27,500 nt of DNA from Symbiodinium natans (GCA_905221605.1 CAJNDS010002177.1:462501-490000); one strand, 5' to 3'. Positions 17,201 to 24,610 are shown, numbered from the stretch's first letter. Made by a program: numbers and translations. The notes: generated from the sequence alone by a model not told the origin.

Positions 17201-18944
17201 AGGTTTAGGGGCTGGGATTCAGGGTTGAGGTTTATAAATGTTGGTTAAGATTCGAGGAAAGGCGCGTCGCATGGGGACTCTAAACCCCTCAGCCCATGTG
17301 CACCTGAATCCGCCCCCCCCCCCCCCCCCCCCCCCCCCCTCCCCCTCCCCCCCCTCCCCCCCCTCCCCCCCCTCCCCCCCTCCCCCCCCCCCCCCCCCCC
17401 CCCTCCCCCCCCTCCCCCCCCTCCCCCCCCTCCCCCCCCCCCCCCTCCCCCCCCCCCCCCCCTCCCCCCCTCCCCCCCCTCCCCCCCCCCCGCTGTCGCT
17501 CCATAGAAAGCGGCCCACACTTCCATGTCGCTCCACGGAAAGAGGGGCACAGCAAGAAATAGCGGGAATGTGAGTGTATCCGGGCCCTTGCCTTCCTTTT
17601 TTCATAGTAGTTTCCCGCCACAATATTGCTGGGATTCAGACGGAGTTCCCAAGATAAAGCCCAAAGTTTCAATTCAGCCCCCCATTTTTCGGACATCTCG
17701 GACCGCTTGTAGGTGTTCCTTCTCGCCTGCCCGGGCGTACTTCTGGGCACTGGGATGGTTGCACTGGTGGCAAGGCATGGGCCTGATCTGGGTTTAGGCT
17801 TGGGGGTTTGGGGGTTAGGGTTCGGGATTCAGAACTCAAGGATTCAAGCGCGAAGGGTAGCAGGGGTTGAGTTTATGTTACACACGCTTGGCTGTCTCGG
17901 CTGGCATTTAACATCCCGGCTTTGACCAAGTGGATCGCATCCATGAGCTCCGTACGACTGTTCAAGTTCCACCAACGCCCATATAATACTACTGTAATAG
18001 GTGCAGCAACGGCACTGTGTTCCCAACACCCGAAACCTCTTTGGCCACAGCCTACAGCGACTGAGTGCCAGCAGCTTTTAGAGCCCAAGCCCCCTTTGCT
18101 TCCAGCTTTGGGGTGAAGGCGTTGATGATGTCTGCTACCGGCGCATGGTAGTTTGATCCTCACCCGTGCAAAGACTGGAAAGGTTTCAGGTGGATCGGGT
18201 TGGGCTTTCATAGGGAAGGAGCATCCCCAGGCCACAGCCATGGACAGGCTACACCTCAAGACAAAACAACCCCGAAACTGTAAACAATGCCGACTCTTGT
18301 ACATTCGGCTCAACACTTGGACTTGTAAAAGACCTAGTCCGTCCTCAAGACCCATAGATGTCTGAAATCGCATCGGCGCTGCCCAGGCATTTGCTGCCCT
18401 ATGGATGGTCCTGGAGCGTGGCCCTGACTTTCGGAGCGGCGACTCGGCTAGTTGAGGAGTAGTTTGGGGCTCAAGTTGATAGCCTCAACAAGAATGACAC
18501 CACAATTTCCAGAACTGCTCATCTTACTTAGGCTTGTCGCTGTGCCGGAGTCTAGGAGATATCCTGGCCCAGAACTTCTGGGCTTAGGATTTTTTTCAGA
18601 TAGGGCTTGGGGTACCCAATCTTCCGATCGCGAGTTCGGCTCATGGTGTCTATTTCAGTCTCCCACGTCTCTTGAATAAGAGGCATGCTGTTGAAAGGCA
18701 TGGTTGCTTCACGAACGCAGCAAAGCTCGAATCTTCATTCAGCAAGCCGAGCAGCAAGCGCAAGCCTCTGAACTCCTAACTCCAAAAATTTGAAGCCACC
18801 AGCCCAGACACACCTCGTAAAGCCACAGTCCCTCAACCTCGAGAAGGCCTTGATCCCCTGCGCGACCGAGGTGCTGTCCGCCACCGACCCCGTTGCTGTC
18901 GTCGCCTTGTTCAACACGCTTGGGGTCTCCCCCCGTCTGACCAT
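14161..18944 (+). CDS. CPA1-family Na+/H+ antiporter (NHE/SOS1/NhaP-like), 8 exons assembled
   Basis: Exons 14161-14210, 15002-15049, 15314-15354, 16570-16643, 17104-17148, 17713-17774, 18387-18438 and 18871-18944 join in a single frame. The product has TM1 (VVILMFFGSILLGSLV), the LPALPYTVAM motif, TM2 (FLCGIVFAAW), then INPHLLFYSFLPPLIFSEA. It continues with MKLNVRLVQKCFAQ, VFLLACPGVLLGTGMVALVA, LLPYGWSWSVALTFGA and finally LSATDPVAVVALFNTLG. The order and spacing are those of CPA1 monovalent cation/proton antiporters, which exchange Na+ (or K+) for H+ and control pH and salt. All seven introns have GC donors; every exon starts with G after AG. Several introns carry telomeric arrays and one carries the C-rich octamer tract. 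The start codon and the part after SPRLTM (the GESxxND motif, later TMs and tail) are not certain; 19703-19756 and 20635-20850 are candidates. Confidence 0.87.
14934..14967 (-). repeat. CCCTAAA array
   Basis: About five units inside the first assembled antiporter intron, 34 bases before the next exon. Confidence 0.95.
15002..15049 (+). CDS. Antiporter exon: LPALPYTVAM motif
   Basis: 48 bases encoding MALERSLPALPYTVA plus partial codons. LPYTV is the conserved entry to TM2 in CPA1 antiporters. The acceptor is TCAAG|GATG and the donor is GGCGAT|GCCCCG (GC type). The donor closely resembles that of the previous intron (AT|GCCCC). Confidence 0.75.
15105..15141 (-). repeat. CCCTAAA array
   Basis: About five units inside the second assembled antiporter intron. 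Confidence 0.95.
15314..15354 (+). CDS. Antiporter exon: TM2
   Basis: 41 bases after GGCCAG encoding FLCGIVFAAWHFS plus one base. The hydrophobic run with a central Gly completes TM2 after PYTVAM. The donor chosen is CAC|GCACAC at 15355 (GC type) because it gives the right phase for the next exon; the end is the least certain boundary of this gene. Confidence 0.6.
15355..16569 (+). other. Longest assembled antiporter intron (1.2 kb) with large chance frames
   Basis: Starts GCACAC and ends TCTAG. Holds a GT microsatellite, a plus frame of over 110 codons (15478-15828), a 58-codon plus frame from an ATG (16022-16198) and a 186-codon minus frame (15886-16446). None has a recognised domain. They are most simply chance frames in GC-balanced DNA, though a nested gene cannot be excluded. 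Confidence 0.55.
15850..15871. repeat. (GT)n microsatellite
   Basis: About ten GT units, inside the antiporter intron 15355-16569. Confidence 0.95.
16570..16643 (+). CDS. Antiporter exon: TM3 with FLPPLIF
   Basis: 74 bases encoding SVSKEGINPHLLFYSF followed by LPPLIFSE. I(N/D)PHLL..FLPPLIF is a hallmark of CPA1 antiporters. The acceptor used is TCTAG|GG; AG at 16563-16564 or 16582-16583 are alternatives. The donor is GAG|GCCGGC (GC type). Confidence 0.88.
16890..16961 (-). repeat. Long CCCTAAA array
   Basis: About ten perfect units in the antiporter intron 16644-17103. Perfection suggests recent insertion or expansion. Confidence 0.97.
17104..17148 (+). CDS. Antiporter exon: AMKLN linker
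   Basis: 45 bases, phase 0, encoding AMKLNVRLVQKCFAQ, the family's SEAM.LN segment after FLPPLIF. The acceptor CGAAG|GCT and the preceding donor GAG|GCC share GC. The donor is CAG|GCCCGG (GC type). Confidence 0.85.
17313..17491 (-). repeat. C-rich octamer tract, (CCCCCCCT)n-like
   Basis: About 180 bases of C with single T interruptions, mostly seven or eight C per T, in the antiporter intron 17149-17712. It is the reverse complement of the tract at 20331-20515. It gives long meaningless Pro or Gly frames on both strands. Confidence 0.97.
17713..17774 (+). CDS. Antiporter exon: TM4 with CPGVLLGT
   Basis: 62 bases encoding VFLLACPGVLLGTGMVALVA plus two bases. LLA.PGVL is a conserved CPA1 segment. 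It lies 221 bases after the C-rich octamer tract. The donor is GCAAG|GCATGG, and the next exon starts GCAT, a 4-base direct repeat. Confidence 0.9.
18387..18438 (+). CDS. Antiporter exon: LLPYGWSW
   Basis: 52 bases encoding HLLPYGWSWSVALTFGA; LPY.W.W..A..FGA is the family pattern immediately before SATDPVAV. The acceptor is GCCCAG|GCAT and the donor is GCG|GCGACT (GC type). Confidence 0.9.
18871..18944 (+). CDS. Antiporter exon: SATDPVAV motif
   Basis: Encodes VLSATDPVAVVALF followed by NTLGVSPRLT. TDPVAV is the diagnostic CPA1 signature. The acceptor is GACCGAG|GTG. A GC donor at 18945 is proposed by analogy, but the frame stays open to a TGA at 19024. Before that stop it reads ESVIQDGT (18985-19008), which resembles the family's GESLLNDGT, so the 3' end of this exon is unresolved. 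Confidence 0.88.
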
Positions 18945-19296
18945 GCCCCCTGGCGCTCAAGACCCTGGCTCTGGATACCTTTTTGAGAGCGTGATTCAGG
19001 ATGGCACCCTAGGCTCGGAAGCCTGAAGCATTCCCAACACCTCTTAAGCCCTTGGAGCGGCGACTTGTTTGGTTTTGCATGTTTTGGCAGGGCCAAAACT
19101 TTTTCGGTTCCGCTTACTGCTTGGTTTCTGCCTGAGGCTCTTACTTACAGATTGTGCTTGGTAGCTACTGGTAGGTGAGGGAAATTTCCTTGGCTACAAG
19201 AATGTTGGACCTCTTGAATCTTGGTGTCATTCTTTGATCCACATAATGGCCTGGGCCAGCTCTGCTAGAGGGGCATGGCTGGAGTCCCCGGTCGAG

Positions 19297-19590
19297 TAGC
19301 AGTAGCAGCAGCAGCAGCAGGAGGAGAAGGAGGAGGAGCAGTAGAGCAGTAGAGCAGTAGAGCAGTAGAGCAGTAGAGCAGTAGAGCAGTAGAGCAGTAG
19401 AGTAGCAGGAGGAGGAGAAGGAACAGTCGAGCAGTAGAGCGGTTGAGCAGTCGAGTAGCGGAGCAGCAGAGGAGGGGAGCAGGGGAGCAGTGGACCAGTG
19501 GAGCAGTGGAGCAGTGTAGCAGTGTAGCAGTGGCAGCAGCAGTAGCAGGTAGCTGGTAGCAGTAGCAGTAGGCAGCAGCAGTAGTAGCTA
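19297..19590. repeat. AGCAGTAG 8-mer array within GCA/GTA-rich DNA
   Basis: A core of about eight AGCAGTAG units (about 19338-19400) is flanked by GCAGCA and GGAGGA runs and degenerate GAGCAGTGG units. It lies in the putative antiporter intron before 19703. Confidence 0.9.
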
Positions 19591-19702
19591 GCAATACTAG
19601 TAGTTGTGGTTGCTACTGTTGCTTGTTCTTATCGTCGTTGCCGTAGTAATCGTACTAGTCGTGGCGGTGGTGGTGGTGGTGGTGATGGTAGTAGTAGCAC
19701 AG

Positions 19703-19756
19703 GTTGTTGAAACATCATTGCTTCATGCCGCTGCCCATTGGCTCAGCATTGTCTGT
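19703..19756 (+). CDS. Probable antiporter exon: later TM segment
   Basis: After GCACAG the frame reads VVETSLLHAAAHWLSIVC. This resembles the (V)E..L...AAAYLSF helix that follows the ND motif by roughly 80 residues in CPA1 antiporters. A GC donor (GCGACA) sits at 19757; otherwise the frame runs to a stop at 19811-19813. The intervening coding part between 18944 and 19703 was not found, apart from the ESVIQDGT stretch. Confidence 0.45.
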
Positions 19757-19942
19757 GCGACAGCCTCGCCCTGTAGGAGACGATTTCGAGGTGGTTCGCA
19801 TTCGGATCTGTAGATGACCCGAAGAGTTTTCCTATTGTGCGAAAGTGGGAAGTCTTGTAGGAGGCGGGAGAATTTAGGGATGAACATCGCCACATGCGGT
19901 GCCCCAAATCCGGACTGTTGGAGGGCTGCATCCCAGGAACTA

Positions 19943-19976
19943 CCCTAAACCCTAAACCCTAAACCCTAAACCCTGA
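19943..19976 (-). repeat. CCCTAAA array
   Basis: About five units. Confidence 0.95.
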
Positions 19977-19998
19977 GTATATAGCTTTGGTACGTCCA

Positions 19999-20048
19999 GG
20001 CTCACCTCGAAATCCCAGTCCGGGCCGCTAAAAGCGGCCCGGTGAGCC
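19999..20048. repeat. Nested hairpin
   Basis: An inner 10-bp stem, CCGGGCCGCT / AGCGGCCCGG, with a three-base AAA loop (20020-20042). An outer inverted repeat GGCTCACC / GGTGAGCC (19999-20006, 20041-20048) adjoins and overlaps it by two bases. Strong secondary structure; role unknown. Confidence 0.8.
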
Positions 20049-20330
20049 GAATTTTCGGCAGAGGTGCCCAGCATTGCCAGCAAGACCGCGCTCATAAGCG
20101 GAATCCAAGGATCTAGGTTCAAGCTTCAGGGTTTTGGGGCTTCAGAGTTTAGGGTCTATAGTAAGACCAAACACCATTTTGGCTTCAGGAACAGATTGCC
20201 AGGCCTTTTGCCCTAGACTCAGACCCTCATGCATTCCTGCTCCCAGTCTGTGTAAGGCGTGTGCAAGGTATCAAAGGGCACTCGTAGGTGCTCAAGCGAA
20301 TCGTGCGTATCCCGCTAGTCTTTGGCACCG

Positions 20331-20515
20331 AGGGGGGGGGGGGCGGGAGGGGGGGGGGGGGGGGGGGGGGGGGGGAGGGGGGGGGGGGGGGGAGGGGGGG
20401 AGGGGGGGAGGGGGGGAGGGAGGGGGGGGAGGGGGGGGGGGGGGGGGAGGGAGGGGGGGGGGAGGGGGGGGGGGGGGGGGGGGGGAGGGGGGGGGGGGGA
20501 GGGGGGGGGGGGGGG
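20331..20515 (+). repeat. G-rich octamer tract, (AGGGGGGG)n-like
   Basis: About 185 bases of G with single A interruptions and one early C. It is the same octamer as 17313-17491 but in inverted orientation. Strong G-quadruplex potential on the plus strand. Confidence 0.97.
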
Positions 20516-20634
20516 CGTGGGGCGTGGCAGGTTGAGGTGTGCTGATTTCAATCTTTCGTTTCATCATTCATCTTGAGGCACAAATCGGGCCATCGTTGCG
20601 GCATAAGAGCTAAGTCGCAGTTTTGCAGTCCTAG

Positions 20635-20850
20635 TTGCCCCGGGTTCTGGAGACAGGCGTCTCTTTTCGGCTAGCCTTCGTTGTTGGACTCTGTGTCAAG
20701 AAGGCATTCTTCCTTGCTACGCTACATGGGAGTGAAAGCCTCTTCCAGCTGCTTGTGGTATCTTGGCTGTACCTCGTCTACGTCTGTAAGCTGAGCATCG
20801 GCGAGGAATTGATAACACAGGTGTGCTCTCCGGAGAATTTTCGAATCTGA
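20635..20850 (+). CDS. Membrane-type open frame, possibly antiporter 3' exon
   Basis: An uninterrupted frame of about 70 codons ending in TGA. A likely exon starts at 20662 after GGAGACAG. It contains two hydrophobic stretches (LAFVVGLCV and LFQLLVVSWLYLVYV) followed by KLSIGEELITQ; an AG|GTGTGC donor lies at 20820-20821. The second stretch resembles the late TM (L...FVY.GLSI) of NHE-like proteins and the location fits, but the match is weak and could be chance. Confidence 0.35.
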   Translation: MPRVLETGVSFRLAFVVGLCVKKAFFLATLHGSESLFQLLVVSWLYLVYVCKLSIGEELITQVCSPENFRI

Positions 20851-20963
20851 AGCAGCCTTGCTGGTGAGTGCCTGTTCGCCCTCCGCTCTGCAGGGCCTCC
20901 GCTTGCCCTAAACCCTCAACTCGAGGACGAATATAAGGGCTCTTCAACAGCCAGCAGACCCGC

Positions 20964-21120
20964 AAATAGGAATTGCTGAGATTATTACGGGCTTGGTAGG
21001 GTTGCACACTTATAGCAAGGTGCATGCCATTCGACTTTCTGAGCAGAAGTGCTGTAGTCAGGATACGATCGGGGCTTGTGCATATGAACAGCGACCAACA
21101 AAAACCTTCGTGTCTCTATG
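20964..21120 (+). CDS. Unrecognised open frame downstream of the antiporter
   Basis: After CAAATAG the frame reads IAEIITGLVGLHTYSKVHAI and continues open to a TGA at 21118-21120. A GT donor (AAG|GTGCAT) gives a shorter exon. No family recognised. Confidence 0.25.
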
Positions 21121-21247
21121 ACTTGCTAGAGGTAGGTGCGTACGTGTGTATGTCATGAAGTCATGAAGGCAGTGTCGGGGTAGTTGTGGCAGCCTTTGTT
21201 TCTTTTCCTTCTTTCCCGATCAATTGACAAGCGTTGGCCCTCCTTAG

Positions 21248-21339
21248 AGCTTGTCGTTGGGATGCACGCGCTGGATACCTGGAATGCTGATTACGTGAAG
21301 GACGGGGTTCATGGCTTTGCTGTAATAAAGCTGGTCTGA
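21248..21339 (+). CDS. Unrecognised short frame
   Basis: After CCTTAG the frame reads LVVGMHALDTWNADYVKDGV then HGFAVIKLV and TGA at 21337. A 64-codon antisense frame overlaps. No family recognised. Confidence 0.25.
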
Positions 21340-21663
21340 TTGCAGTCAAGTCCACGCCGTGCTTGGATCACTTGGGCCTTTGTCTTGCACACGATGCTCA
21401 TTGCTAGTCACGTTGCTTCCTGCGATGCATGCGTATCATGATCAGGACACATGCACAGCAGCCCCCGTAAGTATTCCAGGGCGCTTGGTCGCCCACCTCG
21501 CCTGTTGTTAGCTGTTCAGAATGTTGGCAGGGTATCTGGTGGGGGGCCTGCCTGTAAAGAGAAACGTATCTCAGGTTGCAGGCCCGATGTTGGAGCATGT
21601 TCGACAAACGCTTTCGTCGCACGCGGACAAGCCTCGAGATTTCCTTCTTACGCTGCAGGTCAG

Positions 21664-21756
21664 GTTTATGTCATTGGGGGACACTTGACTAAAGCCTCCA
21701 CATTGCACGCCTTCCTGCAGGATCCCACCGATGTTGATGTCGACAAGCGCTGCGAG
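21664..21756 (+). CDS. Unrecognised exon (YVIGGHLTKASTL...)
   Basis: After GGTCAG the frame encodes VYVIGGHLTKASTLHAFLQ and then PTDVDVDKRCE. A GA donor (GAG|GACACC) lies at 21757. Splicing to 22049 continues the frame as DTLRRVLEGNFSRTLQ. The sequences at the two ends of the intron (GACACCCTGC and GATACCCTTC) are similar over 10 bases. The function is unknown. The region follows the antiporter in the same direction and could be its cytoplasmic tail or a separate gene. Confidence 0.4.
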
Positions 21757-21771
21757 GACACCCTGCACCCC

Positions 21772-21801
21772 CCTAAACCCTAAACCCTAAACCCTAAACC
21801 A
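21772..21801 (-). repeat. CCCTAAA array
   Basis: About four units, 15 bases after the end of the exon at 21664-21756. Confidence 0.95.
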
Positions 21802-21952
21802 ATGAACTCTATAGAGCCCCTAAACTCCCACTGACTCCCATGCTGCCCATGCTTCCAAAGAACGGAGCTCTACAAATCCCCTCCCGGAGCTCCCCAAGAC
21901 CTACACCACCTAAAACTCCTCAGCCAGCCGAAGCTTGCAAGCCCCCAAAGGC

Positions 21953-22036
21953 TTTAGGGTTTAGGGTTTAGGGTTTAGGGTTTAGGGTTTAGGGTTTAGG
22001 GTTTAGGGTTTAGGGTTTAGGGTTTAGGGTTTAGGG
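21953..22036 (+). repeat. Long TTTAGGG array
   Basis: About eleven perfect units ending 12 bases before the exon at 22049. Opposite in orientation to the array at the other end of the same proposed intron. Confidence 0.97.
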
Positions 22037-22048
22037 AACCCCAAGCAG

Positions 22049-22096
22049 GATACCCTTCGCCGAGTCCTCGAAGGCAACTTCTCCCGCACCCTGCAG
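22049..22096 (+). CDS. Unrecognised exon (DTLRRVLEGNFSRTLQ)
   Basis: 48 bases in phase 0 after CAAGCAG, with a GC donor (GCGCTT) at 22097. It begins 12 bases after a long TTTAGGG array and pairs with the exon at 21664-21756. It is hydrophilic and helical; no family was recognised. Confidence 0.4.
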
Positions 22097-22123
22097 GCGC
22101 TTCGGCTGCGCTATTGTGCTTGG

Positions 22124-22264
22124 AGGTTCATGGTACTTACTAACCACTTATAACTGGGCTTAGAACCCTACTTATAACTGGGATAACCCCTATAAGGCCT
22201 TTTAGGCGTATTATAAGTAGGGTTATAAGTACAGTTATAATTGGTTAGTAAGTACCGTGAACCT
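22124..22264. mobile_element. MITE with ~32-bp terminal inverted repeats
   Basis: The left end at 22125-22156 (GGTTCATGGTACTTACTAAC...) and the right end at 22232-22263 are inverted copies with only about two mismatches. The interior carries ACTTATAACTGGG twice and partial inverted copies, with no coding capacity. No clear target duplication was seen. Confidence 0.85.
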
Positions 22265-22365
22265 TTAAGTGGGCTTAGAGGGGTTTGGAGGGTCAGCTGC
22301 ATCCGGCTGAGTTCGGGCCAAGGGCCTATAGGATCGAGGGTTTAGGGGTTTAGTGTTAGGAACCC

Positions 22366-22551
22366 TTGGACCTACTCTGCTTGATCTTGAGGTTGTATAA
22401 GATCCTGTTCGTGAAGTTTCTTGTTGAAAGACTCCAAGCGGGTCCCAAGGCATTGCATCTTGCCATAATAACAGCTCCAATGGCCTGTGCCCGCACTGCA
22501 GAGGCCGTGCATGAGCTGTCTGTGCAGATGAGAGCTGCGGCCTTAGCTTAG
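22366..22551 (+). CDS. Unrecognised open frame
   Basis: 61 codons with a hydrophobic first half (LLCLILRLYKILFVKFL) and a helical Ala/Glu-rich end (TAEAVHELSVQMRAAALA). Follows the 22.1-kb MITE. No family recognised. Confidence 0.25.
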   Translation: MDLLCLILRLYKILFVKFLVERLQAGPKALHLAIITAPMACARTAEAVHELSVQMRAAALA

Positions 22552-22997
22552 AGTGTTCCAGGATTCGCTATTTCGCTCTAGAACCGCTTGAAAAGGCCCT
22601 TTTTAGGGTTGGTTGCGGGAGTTCTATGCCCTAATCGCCCATCCTTCTAATGACAGATGGGGGGTCAACACTGACAAGGTCTGTTCATGAGTTGGGCGTC
22701 CGGCTCGTGTCTTAACGCTCGTACGTTGGTTTGATACTGTTCCTAGATCTTAGGTAAAGTTGCGTCTCCACCCCCAAAGCTGTCTGCATGGTGGGGCTAA
22801 GGAGGGTCTAAAACACACGGGGCCCCGCGACGCGTTTGCTTTAGTGTCTGGCCATGGTTTTGGTACAGATTGGCGGGCACATTGCTAGTCAGAACAGCAT
22901 GCCAAGGAAAGACAGAGACAGTCCGTATTGCGGGAGCGGGAGAGAAGCAATGTTGCGATGCTCTCATCTAAGGGGCAGAATCTAGGGGTCGGAAAGA

Positions 22998-23309
22998 ATG
23001 ACTAACAATCTTCCCTTATGGCCCCTGTATCATGAAAGCGCTATGCCTATTATTGAGGCCCCCATAGTCTCTTATTTCAGAAGACATAAGCTCCCACCCT
23101 TTAAAAGAAGTACGAGTATCAAGGCAAGACTTAGGGCTAACGGGCTCGAAGGTCCTGTACCTGTGACGGTTGCCACGGTCGCTCTCTGTGCATCCGGTTA
23201 CGGAGCCACGTGCTTCAAGGATGTGAGCGAAGTCCCCAAAGCCCTCTCGAAAACCAAGCCCCTGACGGAACTTCCGTACTTCCCCACAAATCCTAGGTTC
23301 AGGCAATGA
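22998..23309 (+). CDS. Unrecognised 103-codon open frame
   Basis: The middle part reads RHKLPPFKRSTSIKARLRAN and VPVTVATVALCASGYGA. A 106-codon antisense frame covers the same bases, so the strand is undecided. A long TTTAGGG array begins 30 bases downstream. No family recognised. Confidence 0.22.
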   Translation: MTNNLPLWPLYHESAMPIIEAPIVSYFRRHKLPPFKRSTSIKARLRANGLEGPVPVTVATVALCASGYGATCFKDVSEVPKALSKTKPLTELPYFPTNPRFRQ

Positions 23310-23337
23310 AAACTCCAAAGAAGAAGAATAAAGCAAT

Positions 23338-23410
23338 AGGGTTTAGGTTTAGGGTTTAGGGTTTAGGGTTTAGGGTTTAGGGTTTAGGGTTTAGGGTTTA
23401 GGGTTTAGGG
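23338..23410 (+). repeat. Long TTTAGGG array
   Basis: About ten units, the first shortened to TTTAGG; ends 12 bases before the exon candidate at 23423. Confidence 0.97.
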
Positions 23411-23422
23411 CACAATTTGCAG

Positions 23423-23576
23423 AAGCAGCCACCCTGCCGTACTTCAGGCCATCCAGGCCAGCTTGGATGCCCGCGGCGTCGCGCTCAACCAGGGCTCCTT
23501 GCCAAAGACGGCGTCCTCTTCTTTGCTGCAGCCGCCGCAGGCCCACGTAAAGAGCAAAAATGGATTAAACAAATAA
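23423..23576 (+). CDS. Unrecognised exon candidate directly after a telomeric array
   Basis: After AATTTGCAG, 12 bases past a TTTAGGG array, the frame reads HPAVLQAIQASLDARGVALN and a Ser/Gln-rich tail, ending in TAA at 23574. Two other frames are open too. No family recognised. Confidence 0.3.
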
Positions 23577-23581
23577 CTAAC

Positions 23582-23655
23582 TACATATATATATCTATAT
23601 GGATAGAGAGAGAGAACAGATATAAATATATAGAGAGAGAGAGAAAATAGATATC
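23582..23655. repeat. TATA / GAGA microsatellite
   Basis: Mixed TATATA and AGAGAG runs. Confidence 0.9.
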
Positions 23656-23795
23656 ATTGTATATACGAGTTCTTTTGGACTTCCCAGTTGAAAAATGTTC
23701 CTGCCCCTCTTGCAAAGTTGCTGCTTTAGGAGGGCGAGAAGCTCCATTTTTTTTGGAATGCGTGATGAGAGGAAACTAAGTGCGAGAGCTGGTTT

Positions 23796-23856
23796 AAGGG
23801 TTTAGGGTTTAGGATTTAGGGTTTAGGATTTAGGGTTTAGGGTTTAAGGTTTAGCT
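23796..23856 (+). repeat. TTTAGGG array with TTTAGGA units
   Basis: About eight units including two TTTAGGA and TTTAAGG changes. Confidence 0.93.
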
Positions 23857-23898
23857 GGTTTAATTGAAGCTTTGAGGAACTCATGACCTATAGGGTTC

Positions 23899-24153
23899 TT
23901 GGCCGTTCGTGTTCAGGAGTCCCCAACACTCTCGAACCCTATGCTCAGGTACTTTCTATCTCTCATGATATATACCTGTTTTTACACACCTGCCATGAGG
24001 AAGGCTAGACACAAATATTTGCATGCGCGGGGTGTTTGCAAGCAGTTTCTGGAGACACTTTCTCTGCATCGTCGGTTTGACGACCCCCCCCCCAAGTGTA
24101 CGTCGCCACATGGGGCGTATGAACGTTGGCATGACTTATGTTGTGACGTCTGA
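23899..24153 (+). CDS. Unrecognised 84-codon open frame
   Basis: The protein-like part (about 23990-24085) reads RKARHKYLHARGVCKQFLET then LSLHRRFDD. Longer antisense frames overlap on the other side. No family recognised. Confidence 0.2.
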   Translation: MAVRVQESPTLSNPMLRYFLSLMIYTCFYTPAMRKARHKYLHARGVCKQFLETLSLHRRFDDPPPKCTSPHGAYERWHDLCCDV

Positions 24154-24610
24154 CATATAGGTGCCATAGGTACTGGCACATGACCCGACACGACACATAC
24201 ACGACTCAAGACCCCTAATCTGACACTCGCTCTGACGTGCATCTGCTGCAAGCGCGGACACATGACCCGATACCAGCGCAGGCGCACAGCGAAGCGGAGA
24301 GCCACGGTCTTCCTCCAGCGTCGCCCGGCCGCTCAAGGCTGTCTTCGAGACTTCGGGCTGAAGGTGTTTAGGGTTTAGGGCTTCTGGAAGATTCTGGAAG
24401 TTGATATATAGTTGATATCGTAGAATTAGCATGTTCGCTGTCTACCGTTTACGGCTCAGGGTGTGCTCGTTGGACCCCAAAGGTTTTGTTGGAGCTGGGC
24501 CACTGTCTGGGTGCACGACTGCGAATAAAATGCGGAGTGCGAAGCCCTAAATCTCACAATCTTTGGAGTTTTGGGCTTTCGAGATTATATGGGGAGTTTT
24601 GGGCTGTCGA

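Noticed and set aside
17219-17750. Gly-rich and Pro-rich open frames of over 100 codons on both strands
   Set aside because: They are produced by the (CCCCCCCT)n tract, which lacks stop codons in every frame; no sequence outside the tract supports a protein.
20134-20576. Gly/Arg-rich and Pro-rich frames of 78-133 codons
   Set aside because: Same reason: translation of the (AGGGGGGG)n tract.
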